From positions 1 to 33,954 of the forward strand of contig JACQXS010000061.1 in assembly GCA_016208615.1 (NCBI GenBank): a stretch of DNA of 33,954 nucleotides, written 5' to 3'. Below are positions 6,262 to 13,561 of this stretch, piece by piece; position 1 is the stretch's first letter, and every line of letters starts with the position of its first letter. Origin of the DNA: Candidatus Stahliibacteriota bacterium (lineage in GTDB: Bacteria; Hydrothermota; UBA3073; JACQXS01). The position numbers and the translations under genes were made by a program. A model generated the notes under the pieces. The model saw only the letters and a list, made by a program, of their open reading frames with translations. It had not been told where the DNA came from and did not search any database.

Positions 6262-7461
6262 CTAAATCACACTATATTTTTTACCTATTTTAGTAAATGC
6301 TTCTACTGCCCGGTCTACATTGTCAAAGCTATGAGCTGCTGACAATTGAACCCTAATGCGTGCCGCTCCCTTTGGGACTACGGGATAGTAAAATCCAACT
6401 ACATAAATGCCTTCATCTAACAAATCGGTTGCCATATTTTGCGATAATTTGGCATCGTTTTCAAATTTACCAAGCATTATAGGAACAATGGGATGGATCC
6501 CTTGTTTTATATTAAATCCCGCATCTGTCATCTTTTGCCTAAATCTCATAGTATTGGCTTCAAGCTTATCGCGTAGCTCGGTTGTCTCGGATAGTAAATC
6601 AAATACAGCAATATACGCACCTACAAGGGCTGGTGGCAAGGTATTTGAAAATAGATATGGCCGACTACGCTGACGATAAAGGTCAATTATTTCCTTATGC
6701 CCGGATATAAATCCACCCGAAGCACCACCCAGTGCTTTACCCAAAGTAGAAGTAATAATATCTACTCTACCCATAACTCCACGATATTCATGTGTCCCTC
6801 TTCCTGTTTTACCTAAAAACCCTGTAGCATGAGCATCATCAAACATTACCAGGGCATCATATTTATCTGCTAAATCACATATCTCGTCAAGTTTGGCTAT
6901 ATCACCGTCCATAGAAAATGCACCATCAGTAGCAATCATCCTGTATTTAGCGGTTTGTGTTTCTTTTAGCCGTGCCTCTAAATCTGACATATCAGCATGT
7001 TGATAGATAAATCGCTGTGCCTTACAAAGTCTAATACCATCTATAATGCTGGCGTGGTTAAGTTGGTCGGTAATTACTGCACAATCCTTATCAAGTAGGG
7101 CTTCAAATGTCCCACCATTAGCATCAAAGGCAGCGGCAAATAGAATTGTATCATCAGTGCCAAGGAATTTAGATACCTTTTCCTCCAAAACCTTATGTAT
7201 CTCCTGTGTCCCACAAATAAAACGCACTGAACTCATCCCAAATCCCCATTTATCAAGCGTCTTGTGACAAGCTTCAATTACCTTGGGATGACTTGAAAGT
7301 CCAAGATAATTGTTGGCACAAAAATTAAGCACTTTCTTACCGCCTTTAACTTCAATCTCCGGACTTTGAGGTGTGATGATAATTCGTTCACCTTTGAATA
7401 ATCCAGCATCTCGAATAGATTGAAGTTCCCTTTGTAAATCCCCTTTAACTTTACCGTACAT
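6262..7461 (-). CDS. kbl: Glycine C-acetyltransferase (2-amino-3-ketobutyrate CoA ligase)
   Basis: 399 residues, full length. It belongs to the alpha-oxoamine synthase group of PLP enzymes: [14 protein letters not shown] near the N-terminus, [16 protein letters not shown] at about 207-222 and [14 protein letters not shown] at 238-251, in which Lys242 should bind pyridoxal phosphate. The close match of [29 protein letters not shown] and overall length to Kbl favours this activity over BioF or HemA. It cleaves 2-amino-3-ketobutyrate with CoA to glycine and acetyl-CoA in threonine breakdown. No threonine dehydrogenase gene is in the window. AGAGGAGG just upstream of the ATG is a strong ribosome site. 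Its position between two restriction-modification systems looks accidental. Confidence 0.93.
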   Translation of the reverse strand: MYGKVKGDLQRELQSIRDAGLFKGERIIITPQSPEIEVKGGKKVLNFCANNYLGLSSHPKVIEACHKTLDKWGFGMSSVRFICGTQEIHKVLEEKVSKFLGTDDTILFAAAFDANGGTFEALLDKDCAVITDQLNHASIIDGIRLCKAQRFIYQHADMSDLEARLKETQTAKYRMIATDGAFSMDGDIAKLDEICDLADKYDALVMFDDAHATGFLGKTGRGTHEYRGVMGRVDIITSTLGKALGGASGGFISGHKEIIDLYRQRSRPYLFSNTLPPALVGAYIAVFDLLSETTELRDKLEANTMRFRQKMTDAGFNIKQGIHPIVPIMLGKFENDAKLSQNMATDLLDEGIYVVGFYYPVVPKGAARIRVQLSAAHSFDNVDRAVEAFTKIGKKYSVI

Positions 7462-7525
7462 TTTACCTCCTCTTATAGTTTATCGTTTATAGTTTATATC
7501 CAGAGACAAAGATTTTCAATAGCCC

Positions 7526-8062
7526 TTATTCATAAAATTCATTTCTCAAATGACAGTGAGTGCCATTAAATTCTGTTCGTAACCGACACGGTGGCTTTTC
7601 GCCTTTTGTATAATAAATTAAATCCACTTTTGATAATGGACCAGCAACTTTTGCGAATGGGAATTCAAGAAAATCTCGGTTTTCTTTGATATATTCAAAT
7701 TTTACACAATAAAGATGTTCAAAAATTTCTTGTTTTTGTAATTCTTTAACCACAGATGCACTAAAAAGCCATGTGGCATCAAGGTTTTTATTGTATTCTT
7801 GGGTCTTGATGTTCACATAAATAGTTTCTTCAAGAAGAAGTATAATGACATCATAACCTCGCCAGTTTTTGAATTGAACTTTATCCTCACCAAAATAGTC
7901 TATCATATAGTCAATAGTATGTTTTTCTATCACATCAGATAGAGTTCTGGAAGATAATTCGAGTTTATGTTTACCAATTTTCACAGGTATCTGTAACGAA
8001 GCAAGATGGTTTTTGCATTTCTCAGTAAAAGTCTTAAGAAAGATTTTAGAGATATGGTTCAT
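7526..8062 (-). CDS. Putative restriction endonuclease of a methylase/zinc-ribbon cassette
   Basis: 178 residues of no family that I can name. A PD-(D/E)XK-like pattern is visible in WRGYDVIILLLEETIYVNIKT (about residues 68-88): an aspartate, a beta-strand, then V-N-I-K-T, with Asn where Glu/Asp is usual. The start overlaps the stop of the small zinc-ribbon gene as TAATG, so translation is coupled. Its place as last gene of an operon behind a DNA methylase with a specificity domain is the main reason to call it a restriction nuclease. The C-terminus is rich in Cys, His and Arg (PPCRLRTEFNGTHCHLRNEF), possibly another metal site. Catalytic activity is not proven by the sequence. Confidence 0.55.
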   Translation of the reverse strand: MNHISKIFLKTFTEKCKNHLASLQIPVKIGKHKLELSSRTLSDVIEKHTIDYMIDYFGEDKVQFKNWRGYDVIILLLEETIYVNIKTQEYNKNLDATWLFSASVVKELQKQEIFEHLYCVKFEYIKENRDFLEFPFAKVAGPLSKVDLIYYTKGEKPPCRLRTEFNGTHCHLRNEFYE

Positions 8063-8253
8063 TAGCCTTCTTCGCCTTTTATATAAGCAATGGCACAGTC
8101 GTCACATAAAGGCGCCCATGCATTTTTAGTATAAAAAGCCATATATTGATCTCCATCCTTTGGTACCTTTTCACTATCTACATAACCAAACCTTACTTCT
8201 ATTGCTGTGATTTCGTCATCAAATTCTTTATGACATATTTCGCATTTCCACAT
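8062..8253 (-). CDS. Small zinc-ribbon-like protein between methylase and nuclease
   Basis: About 63 residues from the ATG at 8253, chosen because GAGGGGGGAAA lies directly upstream. Two CxxC pairs, C-E-I-C at the N-terminus and C-D-D-C near the C-terminus, would bind one zinc ion. The body is acidic with aromatic residues. The gene overlaps the end of the methylase gene by 26 nt and the following nuclease gene by TAATG, so all three are expressed together. It might be a subunit of the nuclease, a controller protein or an unrelated passenger. I do not recognise a family. Confidence 0.7.
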   Translation of the reverse strand: MWKCEICHKEFDDEITAIEVRFGYVDSEKVPKDGDQYMAFYTKNAWAPLCDDCAIAYIKGEEG

Positions 8254-9718
8254 ACTTTCCCCCCTCAAGATTGTTTATTTCTTCTTCAAGATAATATATC
8301 AAGGAAGACATTTTATTTAACAGAGTGTCAGCCTTTTCACTCCTTCTACATTCGGCAAGAATGCTTTTATATCTTTTTTCAGTTTCTACTTGAATAATTT
8401 CGGGAACAAGTGGAATTGGTAATGACAATAGGTCAGTTTTATTTATACTTACGGTTCCAACTCCATGTTTTAAAAGCTTTATGGAGTCTTTACCAAATTT
8501 TGTTTTGAGATAAACTACAAGAAAGTAAGGATTGATTCCTTTAACCCTAAAAATGTGAATATAATCTGTTGCTATTCCTTCATCATCTTTGCTATTCACA
8601 ATTGCAACTCTACCCGCACAACCAACACCAACTCTTACAAACAAAATATCCTCAACCTTTGCATATGCATTTGGAAAATACATCTTGCTTGACTTATCAA
8701 TAAACTTTTTGTCTTTCTTATAGTTAATACCGATTTCAGTAATATTTGTAGCGTGAAGAAATCGCAAACCCTTATCTGAGAACTTCCTATCTTTGCCATA
8801 AAGAGTCTTTCCTGTTTTACAATAAATTATTAAATCTTTTAGGGGTTTAAATTCAATTCCTTTTTCTATTAGTTCTCTAACACTGTTTTTTCCAAAATTA
8901 TGATAATACGAGTGGTCCATCCTGTTAATTAAATCTGTAGCCCTTATTTTGATAGTATTGTTAATATTGCCTGACTTTTCAAGGTGGCTAATGTTCACAA
9001 AATAGTTTGAATTATCTTTTTTACTTTTTTGCAAAATGAGAATACTTGTTTTAGCAGAAGTCTCTTCAAAAACATTTCTTGGTAAACTTATAATATATTT
9101 CACTTCTGTTTCTTTCAATATAAACTCTCTTATATACTTATACTGAGGATTTGATAATATGCCCTCGGGCAATACAATTATTACAAATCCATTATATTTA
9201 CACAGACCTATAAATATTTCTAAGAAAAGAATTTCTATTGCTTGGCTTCGCATAAGCTTACCATTCCTGTGGGCTAATTTATAATTTAATAAAATTTGTG
9301 GTATTGCAATTCTATGAAACCAACTACTGAAAGGAGGATTGCCTACAACAATATCAAATCTACCGTTTGAAATAATGTTTTGTAACTTCCCGTTTTGCCA
9401 AGTTTCTTGTAAAAGAGCATTACCACAAAAGAAATTAGCATTTTGGAAGTTAAATTTTTCAAGCTCTTCAATAATCTTCCCATCAATATCTACCCCAAAT
9501 AGTTTCACTTTCTCCCATTTTCTTTGGGCAATTTTGAGGAATATACCATTACCTACTGCAGGGTCTATTATATTTTCAATTTTTGAATTTGGGATAAGCG
9601 AAAGTGCTTTTTCTACAGCGAACTCTGGGGTAAAATATTGATTATTGCTCTTCCTATTCTGATGTTTTTGAGTTTTAGTTTGTTCAAGAAGAAAAAGATG
9701 TTGATGAGCTAATTCCAT
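8228..9718 (-). CDS. N6-adenine DNA methylase fused to a type I-like specificity domain
   Basis: 496 residues. The N-terminal methylase part has NQYFTPEFAVEKAL, the SAM motif DPAVGNG (52-58), an acidic strand VDID and catalytic NPPF (127-130), the gamma-class order. From about residue 290 the sequence switches to an HsdS-like target recognition half: FKPLKDLIIYCKTGKTLYG, FLHATNIT, DILFVRVGVGCAGRVAIV, and SLPIPLVPEIIQ, ending in a coiled-coil-like helix. One polypeptide therefore both recognises and methylates DNA, as in type IIG/BcgI-like enzymes but without a nuclease domain; the nuclease is probably the gene two downstream. AGGAGA precedes the ATG. Divergent from the 9899 gene across a palindromic promoter region. 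Confidence 0.85.
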   Translation of the reverse strand: MELAHQHLFLLEQTKTQKHQNRKSNNQYFTPEFAVEKALSLIPNSKIENIIDPAVGNGIFLKIAQRKWEKVKLFGVDIDGKIIEELEKFNFQNANFFCGNALLQETWQNGKLQNIISNGRFDIVVGNPPFSSWFHRIAIPQILLNYKLAHRNGKLMRSQAIEILFLEIFIGLCKYNGFVIIVLPEGILSNPQYKYIREFILKETEVKYIISLPRNVFEETSAKTSILILQKSKKDNSNYFVNISHLEKSGNINNTIKIRATDLINRMDHSYYHNFGKNSVRELIEKGIEFKPLKDLIIYCKTGKTLYGKDRKFSDKGLRFLHATNITEIGINYKKDKKFIDKSSKMYFPNAYAKVEDILFVRVGVGCAGRVAIVNSKDDEGIATDYIHIFRVKGINPYFLVVYLKTKFGKDSIKLLKHGVGTVSINKTDLLSLPIPLVPEIIQVETEKRYKSILAECRRSEKADTLLNKMSSLIYYLEEEINNLEGGKYVEMRNMS

Positions 9719-9810
9719 AACATAGTCTCCTAACTCCTTTTAAAATTTAACGGCGGCATTTCATATAACTTAGTATTAGCCGATAGCAATACTTATCATT
9801 CCTTTGCTCT

Positions 9811-9836
9811 AAATGTCAAGTAAAAACTTGACATTT
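9811..9836. promoter_or_regulatory. Palindrome carrying divergent -35 boxes
   Basis: Arms AAATGTCAAGT (9811-9821) and ACTTGACATTT (9826-9836) are perfect 11-bp inverted repeats with an AAAA loop. Each arm supplies TTGACA reading outward, one for the methylase operon (minus) and one for the 9899 gene (plus). The -10 boxes are weaker (ATAAGT-like on minus, TAGAAA at 9851 on plus). A dimeric regulator binding here could control both genes. A terminator is unlikely because the flanking genes diverge. Confidence 0.5.
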
Positions 9837-9898
9837 TTGGAAGAGTAGATTAGAAAAAAGATACCCGCTCAAATAGATAGCGAGACAAAATAATCAAA

Positions 9899-11122
9899 AT
9901 GATATTACTTTTATTTATAGGGAGTTATCTTCTTATCCCAATGGACCTCACGCAGACTGACCATCTAAAATCATATGGCATTGCTTATCGTGCCTTGCAA
10001 TTAGGGATAAAGGTTGAGTGGCTACTTAATTATCGTGGTGGCAGCTTCCTAATGGAACAGAAAAATGAAGAATCTCAAATTGAAAACCTATGTAAAGTAA
10101 GGGGAGTTGGGTATGAAATAATAGGTGAAAATGCGGTGCAATCCATCTATGCTACTATAGAAGATGAAAATATGGACCGAGTTGAACTTACAGAGGCACC
10201 AAAAATTGCGGTCTATATGCCGCCTCATTCGTCACCTTGGGATGATGCGGTTAGTCTTGTGTTGGATTATGCTGAAATCCTGTACGATAAGATATGGGAT
10301 GAAGAAGTTTTAACTAATGTTCTTAGTGATTACGACTGGTTACATTTGCATCATGAGGATTTTACGGGTCAGTATGGTAAATTTTATGGCAGTTTTGCTA
10401 ATACAGGGTGGTTTAGGGAAGAAGTGAAAATCAATGAAACTATGGCTAAAAAGCTGGGGTTTAAAAAGGTTTGGCAATTGAAGCATTCTGTGGCTAAAAA
10501 GGTAGCCGAATATGTTAATAAAGGAGGCTTCGTATTTGCTATGTGTTCCGCGACAGAGACTATTGATATTGCACTCGCCGCATTCGGTATGGATATTGTG
10601 CCTTTGATTGACGGTGATAAGCAAGACCCATCCTGCCAGCAGAAGCTTAATTTTGCCAATACTTTTGCGTTTAAGGAGTTTGAGGTTGACCTTGACCCTA
10701 TGAGGTATAGACATTCAAGTATTGATGTCTCAGAAGAAGCCAGATTGCGTGGGCAACAAGTGTATTTTGAGTTGTTTAATTTTTCAGCCAAACACGACCA
10801 GATACCTACACTTCTTATTCAAGACCATACTAAAACAATAGCCGAATTTTTAGGTCAAACTACGGGATTTAAGAAAAATACTATTAAGGAAGGGGTGACC
10901 ATATTGGCTGATATACCGGGAACAGAAGAGGTAAAGTATATCTATAGTGACTATGGGAAGGGCTTTTTTACTTTTTTGGGTGCACATGACCCGGAAGATT
11001 ATGCTCATCTTGTAGGCGACCCGCCTACTCGTCTTGAGCTTCATCCAAATTCTGCGGGCTATAGGTTGATTCTAAATAATGTACTCTTCCCAGCAGCTAA
11101 AACAAAACAATTAAAAACATAA
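9899..11122 (+). CDS. Secreted protein of the family often labelled 'asparagine synthetase B'
   Basis: 407 residues. A hydrophobic N-terminus (about residues 1-13) precedes PMDLTQTDHLKSYGIAY, VEWLLNYRGGSFL, KIAVYMPPHSSPWDDAV, YDWLHLHHEDFTGQYGKFY and FVFAMCSATETIDIALAA. I recognise these as a conserved family in Bacteroidetes-like genomes, frequently labelled asparagine synthetase B although none of the class-II amidotransferase or ATP-pyrophosphatase motifs of true AsnB is present. The AMCSATE segment is reminiscent of a class-I glutamine-amidotransferase nucleophile elbow, but that is inference. The hydrophobic start points to export. Function is unknown. It is followed by purN after 14 nt, so the pair is probably co-transcribed from the promoter in the upstream palindrome. 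Confidence 0.75.
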   Translation: MILLLFIGSYLLIPMDLTQTDHLKSYGIAYRALQLGIKVEWLLNYRGGSFLMEQKNEESQIENLCKVRGVGYEIIGENAVQSIYATIEDENMDRVELTEAPKIAVYMPPHSSPWDDAVSLVLDYAEILYDKIWDEEVLTNVLSDYDWLHLHHEDFTGQYGKFYGSFANTGWFREEVKINETMAKKLGFKKVWQLKHSVAKKVAEYVNKGGFVFAMCSATETIDIALAAFGMDIVPLIDGDKQDPSCQQKLNFANTFAFKEFEVDLDPMRYRHSSIDVSEEARLRGQQVYFELFNFSAKHDQIPTLLIQDHTKTIAEFLGQTTGFKKNTIKEGVTILADIPGTEEVKYIYSDYGKGFFTFLGAHDPEDYAHLVGDPPTRLELHPNSAGYRLILNNVLFPAAKTKQLKT

Positions 11123-11136
11123 TACCTAAAAAGCTA

Positions 11137-11769
11137 ATGCCTAAAAAGCTAATAATCGGTGTGCTTGCGAGTGGACAGGGCAGTAATCTACAAGCAATTA
11201 TAGACAATGTAAGACAGGGCAAGTTGAATGCCAAAATAGGGTGCGTTATATCGGATAATCCGGCTGCCGTAGCATTAGAAAGGGCAAAAGAAGCTAATAT
11301 CCCGGCGTATTATATTTATCCGGGTGAATATAAGACTAAACTATCACCGGAGCAGGAGATTGCTTATGTAAAGTGCCTAAAAGAGTATAAGATTGAACTC
11401 ATTTGTTTGGCAGGGTTTATGAGAATCTTGCACTCTCACTTCTTGCAAACATTTAAGGGTAGGGTAATAAACATCCATCCCGCACTTTTGCCTTCATTTC
11501 CGGGCTTACATGCACAGGAACAGGCATTTAATTATGGAGTCAAAGTTAGTGGTGCTACGGTGCATTTCGTTGATGAAGAAGTAGATACAGGACCTATAAT
11601 TATTCAAAAAACAGTTAAAGTTAAAGAAAATGATACCCCAGAGCTACTTGCCAAGAGAATACTAAAAGTAGAACACCAAATATATTTCCAAGCAATACAA
11701 TTATTTGCAGAAGGCAGAATTAAAATAGAAGGCAGAAAAGCAAAAATAGTAGTAAGGAATAAGGAGTAA
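11137..11769 (+). CDS. purN: Phosphoribosylglycinamide formyltransferase
   Basis: 210 residues, normal for PurN. The enzyme transfers a formyl group from 10-formyl-THF to GAR in purine synthesis. Visible signatures are LASGQGSNLQAII, the phosphate-binding start, NIHPALLPSFPG (Asn112 and His114 catalytic) and FVDEEVDTGPII with the catalytic Asp at about 150. The ATG lacks a clear Shine-Dalgarno site; the preceding stop is 14 nt upstream and the sequence CCTAAAAAGCTAATG is partly a tandem duplication of the first codons, so the start may rely on coupling. No other pur genes are nearby. Confidence 0.95.
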   Translation: MPKKLIIGVLASGQGSNLQAIIDNVRQGKLNAKIGCVISDNPAAVALERAKEANIPAYYIYPGEYKTKLSPEQEIAYVKCLKEYKIELICLAGFMRILHSHFLQTFKGRVINIHPALLPSFPGLHAQEQAFNYGVKVSGATVHFVDEEVDTGPIIIQKTVKVKENDTPELLAKRILKVEHQIYFQAIQLFAEGRIKIEGRKAKIVVRNKE

Positions 11770-11795
11770 GCTTAATTTATATGGCTTATTTCTTA
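11760..11795. terminator. Bidirectional terminator-like hairpin between purN and the convergent oxidoreductase gene
   Basis: TAAGGAGTAAGC (11760-11771) pairs with GCTTATTTCTTA (11784-11795) over 12 positions, including two G-U pairs, with a 12-nt loop. It spans both stop codons of the convergent genes. No long T-run follows, so termination strength is uncertain. Confidence 0.45.
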
Positions 11796-12803
11796 ATGAT
11801 TAACTGCTATTACTTCGCCATTATTTTGTAATGACCTTTCTGCTAACTCTAAATACTTAATCACCCGCAATCCTACTTTACCATTTGTTTTTGGCTGTTC
11901 ATTCTTTTTCACACACTCGTAGAAGTGGTTAATTTCTACTCTTAATGGCTCTATATTTGAGAGAATTGGCACTATAATATCACCCGTCCGATAAGATAAT
12001 TGGAATTCACCAAAAGTTGTATGTTCCATTGCTGAAATCCCTTTATCAAATATTTTTATCTTCTGTGACGGGTCAGTGTCATCATAGATCACCATTTTTT
12101 GCGACCCAACTATGACTGTATTGCGCAGCTTGCTGGGTGCAAGCCACGAGACTTGAATGTTGACAAGTATATCTGATGGAAATCTAAAAGTTATAAATGC
12201 TATATCAGGAGTATCTTTTATTACGCTACCCTTTCCCACCGCCTGAACTGAAATAGGTTCTTCGCCAAGCCAATAAAATATAGTCCCAAAATCATGAGAA
12301 GCGAGGTCCCAAATAACTGATTCATCTTTCCTATGAATACCCAGATTGACACGAGTAGCAGAAATATAGTGTATAGTTCCTAATTCCTGCTTATCCAACA
12401 ACTCTTTAATTTTTATCACCGCGGGCGAGTATTCAAAAATATGACCCACCATCAGCGGGACATTATTTTGATGTGCCAGTTGAATAAGTTCTTCGGCTTC
12501 GGCAACTTTTGATACAAAAGGTTTCTCTATGAAGGTTGGTTTTTTAGCCAATATGCTTTGACGAGCTAATGGGTAATGCGAGTTTAATGGGGTAACGATA
12601 AAAACTGCTTGGATTTCAGGGTCGGTGAATATTTTATCACTATCACGAGTTATAGCTATCCCTGAATGTAGAGTAGCAATGCGGTCAAGCTTTTGAGCAT
12701 CCAAATCACAACAATACTTCAAGTCCCATTTGCTATCTTCATATAGAACTCTCACAATATTAGGACCCCAATACCCACATCCAATAACCGCTGCTTTTAT
12801 CAT
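11793..12803 (-). CDS. Gfo/Idh/MocA family NAD(P)-dependent oxidoreductase
   Basis: 336 residues. The Rossmann fold opens with AVIGCGYWGPNIVR (residues 5-18), and the family signature FIEKPFVSK has the conserved E93-K94-P95. GHIFEYSPAV and VIWDLASHDFGTIFYWLG are typical of members that act on nucleotide sugars, such as WlbA/WbpB-type UDP-sugar 3-dehydrogenases. Because it lies next to glycosyltransferases and a sugar- or lipid-type methyltransferase, a role in making a modified sugar for surface glycans is likely but the substrate is unknown. It has no Shine-Dalgarno site; its -10 box ends 7 nt before the ATG. Confidence 0.88.
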   Translation of the reverse strand: MIKAAVIGCGYWGPNIVRVLYEDSKWDLKYCCDLDAQKLDRIATLHSGIAITRDSDKIFTDPEIQAVFIVTPLNSHYPLARQSILAKKPTFIEKPFVSKVAEAEELIQLAHQNNVPLMVGHIFEYSPAVIKIKELLDKQELGTIHYISATRVNLGIHRKDESVIWDLASHDFGTIFYWLGEEPISVQAVGKGSVIKDTPDIAFITFRFPSDILVNIQVSWLAPSKLRNTVIVGSQKMVIYDDTDPSQKIKIFDKGISAMEHTTFGEFQLSYRTGDIIVPILSNIEPLRVEINHFYECVKKNEQPKTNGKVGLRVIKYLELAERSLQNNGEVIAVNH

Positions 12804-12810
12804 AAAAGAT

Positions 12811-12838
12811 ATTTTATTACAGAAGAATAAAAAGTCAA
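12811..12838 (-). promoter_or_regulatory. Promoter of the oxidoreductase gene, predicted leaderless
   Basis: On the minus strand TTGACT (12838-12833), 16-nt spacer, TAAAAT (12816-12811), then 7 nt and the ATG at 12803. Transcription would start at or within a base or two of the ATG. Confidence 0.6.
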
Positions 12839-12847
12839 CTATATTTT

Positions 12848-13561
12848 TTATATGCGCTTCTCTATCAGAATTAGTTGAGTATATGAGTAATGAGATAGGG
12901 GAGAGGCGGCTTTAAGAATCCATCTGTCAAATAAGGAGCAAAAAGAGTTAATTATCTTATATCTAAACCTAAATACACTACGGGCAAAAAGTTTCATAAA
13001 AAGGAAATCGGGAACAACGAGGGTTGTCTTAAAATAGGAATTGATAAGACATATATCTTTTCTAATTAACGGATGTTCATCCAAAGTTCCATATCTTGGG
13101 ATGCCATATTTACCTGCCAAATGAGTCCTGCAAAAAGCAATCACCGGATTGAAGCCAAATGTTTCAACAAATACGCCCCTGCCTCCCTTTTTAAGGATTC
13201 TGTAAATCTCGGGTATGGATTCGCTTATATTAGTATGATGTAGGCAATGTATTCCAAAGACGGCATCAAATTGTTCATCCTTAAACCCGAGCTGCTCGGC
13301 TTTCATTTTGCAAAAACTTGCCTCTTTTATTTGGCTTTGGGCAATTTTTAGCATATTGAGTGATATATCAAATCCAAACACATTAGCTCCTTTTTGTGTC
13401 AAAAGTGAACTACTAATACCTCTGCCTATTCCGCAATCCAGTATCTTTTTGCCCCTAATATCGCCTATCTCTTTAAGAGCATTTAACTCATAAATCCCGG
13501 GCTGATAGGAAATATCTTTTAATGAATTAGCAAAATTATTCCAAAACTCTTCTTCTTTCAT
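12848..13561 (-). CDS. Class I SAM-dependent methyltransferase
   Basis: 237 residues. KKILDCGIGRGISSSLL near residues 37-53 is the SAM-binding loop, FGFDISLNML the second strand, and FDAVFGIHCLHHT with RILKKGGRGVFVETFGF complete the Methyltransf_11 fold. The C-terminal third is basic and hydrophobic and may touch a membrane or lipid substrate. The ATG overlaps the end of the membrane glycosyltransferase gene by 26 nt, with AGGTG a few bases upstream. Substrate unknown; the context suggests a glycan, quinone or lipid intermediate. Confidence 0.85.
   Translation of the reverse strand: MKEEEFWNNFANSLKDISYQPGIYELNALKEIGDIRGKKILDCGIGRGISSSLLTQKGANVFGFDISLNMLKIAQSQIKEASFCKMKAEQLGFKDEQFDAVFGIHCLHHTNISESIPEIYRILKKGGRGVFVETFGFNPVIAFCRTHLAGKYGIPRYGTLDEHPLIRKDICLINSYFKTTLVVPDFLFMKLFARSVFRFRYKIINSFCSLFDRWILKAASPLSHYSYTQLILIEKRI

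Noticed and set aside
9811-9836. Rho-independent terminator
   Set aside because: The flanking genes are divergent, so there is no transcript to end here; the -35 boxes explain the arms better.
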